7,129 bases of DNA, taken from contig CP070658.1 of NCBI GenBank assembly GCA_020355105.1, forward strand, positions 418,237 through 425,365, given 5' to 3'. Below are positions 4,437 through 7,129 of this stretch, in pieces. The notes under the pieces were generated by a model, which made no database searches, had not been told where the DNA came from, and was given only the letters and a program-made list of their open reading frames with translations. Every line of letters starts with the position of its first letter. The first letter of the stretch is position 1. Source of the DNA: Candidatus Thorarchaeota archaeon (lineage in GTDB: Archaea > Asgardarchaeota > Thorarchaeia > Thorarchaeales > Thorarchaeaceae). Made by a program: the position numbers and the translations under genes.

Positions 4437-5399
4437 ATGACAATATTGGAATCTCCAGTAATAGAAGAATCCGAATTAGAAATCCCTAGATTAGATTCCA
4501 CAATTAGGAAAGAATTCTCCTCTATAATTCGGTACATTGAGAGTGCACCTCTCATTACATTCAGAAACCTGTTAGCTGAAATAGGTAGATTCGTTCAACC
4601 AGTTCGTGTTGTATTAAGAGAACACAAGGAGATGCCAGAAACACCGAGAGTCTTAGCTACCACTATGAAGGATGCACTACCTATCTACAATATGGCACTA
4701 GAGTATTTCAAAAACCATTATGATGAATCCAGTAAAGTATGTCTTGCATTCAAAGATGTAGGACGACTCTTTGCCATCTATCGTTTGTGGAAACCTGGCA
4801 TATTGAGAATACGTGAGATTGCTGAATTCATGGATCAAGAAATGAATGTGGCATCGAATGTTACTAAGAAACTAGTCAATCGATGGAAGATTCTTGCTCG
4901 TGAAACTCGAGGTATCTATGGAAGAGGAAGACTAGGCCACCTAGCGATGAATCTGTTTGCTATCATGACTGTGCTTTGGAGAAGGGCTAAGGATCGATTT
5001 TACGACGCACCTTTAGAACATGTTGCAGAACCTGTAGCAGAGGTCATCGATTTCCATGAATGTCTTACCGAAACGCTCGAACAACTCCCTGTTCTAACAT
5101 CTATCGACAAACCAATCATTGTGACCAAATCTACAAACAGCTTGTTCTATCTAAACCCCGATGCATTATCCATAGAATTCGATATGGCGATGGATAACTT
5201 CTTCGACAACAAAACAGTGAGAATCAAACTAACTAATCCCAATATTGGCCAGATTCTACAGAAGATTGAACTCGTGAACCCAAGAGTTAAAGTTCGCAAG
5301 GCATATCGTGCAGCAATAGGTGGTCAAGGTCTGATTTTCACAAGAATATCAAGTGACTACCGTTTTGTATCTCTGCGTTTCCCTTTCGGATATCCATGA
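4437..5399 (+). CDS. Unrecognised protein divergent from the SIR2-like gene, possible HTH
   Basis: This encodes 320 residues with a good start: AGGTGAT four bases before the ATG. I do not recognise the family. The N-terminus (about 1-25) is acidic and probably flexible. Residues about 28-120 look helical. Residues about 124-156 (LRIREIAEFMDQ, then a second helix through TKKLVNRWKILARE) have the spacing of a helix-turn-helix, and are followed by a basic helical stretch (residues about 158-188) rich in R and W. The C-terminal 90 residues look like alternating beta and turn. No membrane segment or catalytic motif is seen. It shares the AT-rich composition of its divergent SIR2-like neighbour and lies with it between two tRNA repeats. 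It may be that gene's regulator or partner; both roles are inferred from context only. Confidence 0.7.
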   Translation: MTILESPVIEESELEIPRLDSTIRKEFSSIIRYIESAPLITFRNLLAEIGRFVQPVRVVLREHKEMPETPRVLATTMKDALPIYNMALEYFKNHYDESSKVCLAFKDVGRLFAIYRLWKPGILRIREIAEFMDQEMNVASNVTKKLVNRWKILARETRGIYGRGRLGHLAMNLFAIMTVLWRRAKDRFYDAPLEHVAEPVAEVIDFHECLTETLEQLPVLTSIDKPIIVTKSTNSLFYLNPDALSIEFDMAMDNFFDNKTVRIKLTNPNIGQILQKIELVNPRVKVRKAYRAAIGGQGLIFTRISSDYRFVSLRFPFGYP

Positions 5400-5443
5400 T
5401 ATTCCATCAAAATCTCAAACACAGAGTCTTGTCCGACGAATAA

Positions 5444-5480
5444 CTTTAAAACTTCGCTCTGCTCAACCCCGTCCACCAAT
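5444..5480 (+). promoter_or_regulatory. tRNA promoter and leader, copy 3
   Basis: TATA box TTTAAAA lies at 5445-5451, about 30 bases before the mature tRNA, so transcription should begin around 5472-5476. The leader CCGTCCACCAAT is identical to the other two copies. CAACCC (5464-5469) can pair with GGGTTG (5484-5489) at the start of the tRNA. Confidence 0.65.
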
Positions 5481-5623
5481 AGCGGGTTGGGGAAGCCAGG
5501 CCTATCCCGCGGGGCTCATAAGTGCGGAAACACTTGAGTTCCGTATTCGGGGTTACCCCGAGATCGAAGGTTCTTACGCGCTGACTCCCAGCACGTAGCC
5601 GAAAAATCCTTCACCCGCTACCA
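5481..5623 (+). tRNA. Initiator tRNA-Met (CAT) with two introns
   Basis: Spliced by hand the cloverleaf is complete: acceptor AGCGGGT / ACCCGCT, D-arm GGGA-AGCCAGGCCTA-TCCC, anticodon arm CGGGG-CTCATAA-CCCCG, variable loop AGATC, T-arm GAAGG-TTCAAAT-CCTTC, discriminator A and encoded CCA (5621-5623). A1:U72 and the three G:C pairs next to the anticodon loop identify it as initiator rather than elongator Met or CAT-Ile. Intron 1 is about 5521-5554 (34 bases, after A37). It folds by pairing TGCGGAA with TTCCGTA. Intron 2 is about 5574-5603 (30 bases, in the T-loop after TTC), with an internal stem GCTG/CAGC. Boundaries are good to two bases or so. Splicing by the archaeal endonuclease is expected. 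This is the only complete tRNA among the three repeats and probably the functional one. Initiator tRNA is essential, so the locus must remain intact. Confidence 0.92.
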
Positions 5624-5631
5624 TTTCTTTT
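5624..5631 (+). terminator. T-rich stretch after the tRNA
   Basis: TTTCTTTT directly follows the encoded CCA, consistent with the T-rich termination used in archaea. It overlaps the stop codon of the convergent minus-strand gene. Confidence 0.45.
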
Positions 5632-6421
5632 ACCAATCCTCTTCATAGAACTCAGGATTGATTCGATATCCATCTTCACCATTTTCGAGTGTGATAGGGA
5701 GAATCTCATTCTCCTCAGTTGCAATCGCGAAGGCCTCCTTGAGATAGTCAGGGTCGGACCTGAAGAGCTGCCCAATGATATCCTTCTTTGAGATTCCCTC
5801 GGGAGCTGCTCGTACAGCCTCCAGAATTCCATGAGCAAGGTCATGGGTGTCTGCTACGTACATGTAGAAAGCTTCCTTCCTAACAGCCGCCTCATGTATT
5901 TCTTCCATGGCTCTCTTGTACTCCTCGGTCTTCTCATCTTCGGGGATGATTCGATAACACTGGGTCGATTGTCCCTCTACTGTAGTGCCAATTCGGTCAA
6001 CCTTATTCTCTATCCTCAGCCATCCGATTTCACCATCTTTGAACCCTTCTCTCCTAAGAGCTGTTTCAACATCCTTTACTGGCATCTCTCCAGGATATTT
6101 CGGGTGTTCCACCTGACGGAGAATCTTCAGAAGAGCCCGCTTGACGGGGGAGAGGCGACGAAGCGTTTCACCTTCCTCAGATGTCAGTAGTTTCAGGTGC
6201 CAGACCCTATGCAAATCGTCGAGTCCAGAATCGCTTGATGGGTAATCAACCACCAAGTCAACCAAGCAAGAATCCAGTAGAAGTGATATTGACTCCCTGA
6301 TTATGTTTAGAGGGTATTCGTTCACTAGTTCCTCTTCGATGGTGCTTTTCGGCAAGCCTCCTGGACTACCATCTAGAATGTCCAAGATTCTCTTTTCAAC
6401 CGCCTGAATGTTCTCTTTCAT
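5630..6421 (-). CDS. Tandem winged-helix protein, probable DNA-binding
   Basis: This encodes 263 residues from the ATG at 6421. Three segments have the helix-helix-helix pattern of winged-helix domains: about 8-57 (VEKRILDILDGSPGGLPKST onward), about 90-145 (LSPVKRALLKILRQVEHPKY onward, with MPVKDVETALRREGF) and about 193-245 (DLAHGILEAVRAAPEGISKK onward, with DIIGQLF). Between the second and third lies a charged helical linker (EDEKTEEYKRAMEEIHEAAV, 161-180). No catalytic motif or membrane segment is seen, so a DNA- or RNA-binding role is likely but the family is not identified. The start at 6421 overlaps the upstream gene's stop by four bases (ATGA), and GGGAGG lies about ten bases before it. 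A TTG at 6439 would extend it by six residues but lacks such a site. The gene is convergent with the initiator tRNA. Confidence 0.8.
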   Translation of the reverse strand: MKENIQAVEKRILDILDGSPGGLPKSTIEEELVNEYPLNIIRESISLLLDSCLVDLVVDYPSSDSGLDDLHRVWHLKLLTSEEGETLRRLSPVKRALLKILRQVEHPKYPGEMPVKDVETALRREGFKDGEIGWLRIENKVDRIGTTVEGQSTQCYRIIPEDEKTEEYKRAMEEIHEAAVRKEAFYMYVADTHDLAHGILEAVRAAPEGISKKDIIGQLFRSDPDYLKEAFAIATEENEILPITLENGEDGYRINPEFYEEDW

Positions 6422-7129
6422 ATTCCATATTCCTCCCAAACAGGATGTATGTTCAAACCATCATCCACTATCTGATTTCGAAGTCTATCCACATACTTCA
6501 TTCTGGCTTCAACGAATTTAACCACCGCACTCATTTTCCTCGGATGATTTGGGGGAGCTATTAAGCTCCATCTGATGACATCTTCAACAGTCTTCGTGGC
6601 AGCAGTATACCCTATTGACAGCCTACCAGACGGCCTATAGTAGTACAGACCTTTACACGTCAGAGTCATTCTAATCCCCAAGGGATCCAAGATGTTGTCT
6701 ATTTCGTCATTCAGAAGACCGTTCGGGTTCTCATTGATTAGCCGAAGCAGCTCTTTGGCAGTCATCGCCTTACCAACGTCCTCAGACTTTTCGAGTTGTT
6801 CTAGTTCACTTAGTTTCAGACGTACGACTTCGCCTTTCTTGTAGTTCAGAGTCGCTTTCTGGTCCTTTCCCCGGTCGCAAACGAACTCAATATGCTTCTG
6901 CGTCGCCAACGGCTCGATTCCGAATCTTTCCCGATATGCTTCGGTCCTATCACCTGGATGAAGCACATTATGTCGAGTAATAGAGAAATGTCCTCCACTG
7001 AAGCAACCATCTTCGCCAACCACCTCTCGCGGATACTCGACCTTGACTTCTAACGGGGCATTGATTACCGACTCATCCAGGCCTTTGTTGTGAATCGCTT
7101 TGCTTCCTACAGGAATTCCGAAATTCTCC
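6418..7129 (-). CDS. Unrecognised protein, N-terminus beyond the window
   Basis: The minus-strand frame is open from the right edge to a TGA at 6420-6418, giving 236 residues with no start needed inside the window. A GTG at 7021-7023 is internal: the 35 codons upstream (ENFGIPVGSKAIHNK onward) read as ordinary coding sequence. The visible part is mixed alpha/beta and soluble, with a Gly/His-rich region DGCFSGGHFSITRHNVLHPG. Further on, AMTAKELLRLINENPNGLLN followed by DEIDNIL resembles a winged-helix motif like those in the next gene. I do not recognise the family. The four-base overlap with the downstream winged-helix gene indicates one operon with coupled translation and probably related roles. 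Confidence 0.75.
   Translation of the reverse strand, partial: ENFGIPVGSKAIHNKGLDESVINAPLEVKVEYPREVVGEDGCFSGGHFSITRHNVLHPGDRTEAYRERFGIEPLATQKHIEFVCDRGKDQKATLNYKKGEVVRLKLSELEQLEKSEDVGKAMTAKELLRLINENPNGLLNDEIDNILDPLGIRMTLTCKGLYYYRPSGRLSIGYTAATKTVEDVIRWSLIAPPNHPRKMSAVVKFVEARMKYVDRLRNQIVDDGLNIHPVWEEYGI

Noticed and set aside
5353..5598. An 81-residue plus-strand frame into the tRNA
   Set aside because: It reads through the end of the 4437-5399 gene, the tRNA promoter and both tRNA introns; the structural RNA explains the sequence.
5481..5623. Elongator tRNA-Met or CAT-anticodon tRNA-Ile
   Set aside because: The A1:U72 pair and three consecutive G:C pairs at the base of the anticodon loop are initiator features.
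1..7129. CRISPR array, transposase, integrase or rRNA
   Set aside because: No short regularly spaced repeats, no recombinase motifs and no rRNA-like sequence were seen on either strand.

Overview
The window looks archaeal. It carries an initiator tRNA gene with an A1:U72 pair, three stacked G:C pairs in the anticodon stem, an encoded CCA end and two introns. A/T-rich TATA-like boxes sit at the expected distance upstream of this tRNA and of the better-defined genes, and several starts have AGGTGA or GGGAGG ribosome-binding sites. The exact lineage cannot be fixed from this sequence; an Asgard-like or related mesophilic archaeon is only a guess.

Layout. (1) Positions 103-166, 3147-3315 and 5444-5623 are three direct copies of the same unit: TATA box, short leader and 5' part of the initiator tRNA gene. 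Only the third is a complete tRNA. The first stops 12 bases into the tRNA. The second keeps the tRNA up to the variable loop, with an anticodon-loop intron and a D-loop insertion, but has no recognisable 3' end. (2) Between copies 1 and 2 lies a cluster of small multipass membrane proteins on both strands (264-3119). At least four share a module of about 150-175 residues with four membrane segments: an 8-TM protein that is an internal duplication (761-1684, +), a wrecked copy (1801-2072, +), an intact 4-TM copy (1975-2508, -), and a full-length copy interrupted by an in-frame TAG (2664-3119, +). A fifth, shorter protein (264-677, -) is at most loosely related. The three plus-strand copies begin with the same segment of about 75 bases, which has a strong coding signature in a frame different from the membrane protein. 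(3) Between tRNA copies 2 and 3 is an AT-richer cassette: a SIR2-like protein (3381-4346, -) divergent from an unrecognised protein with a possible helix-turn-helix (4437-5399, +). They share a short intergenic region with an operator-like inverted repeat. (4) Right of the intact tRNA, convergent with it, are two overlapping minus-strand genes. The distal one encodes a protein with three likely winged-helix segments. The upstream one is cut by the window edge.

Interpretation. The initiator tRNA locus appears to be a hotspot where two unrelated modules have been placed between partial tRNA duplicates: a decaying membrane-protein family and a SIR2-containing pair that resembles defence cassettes. 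No integrase or transposase is visible, so the mechanism is inferred from the repeats only.
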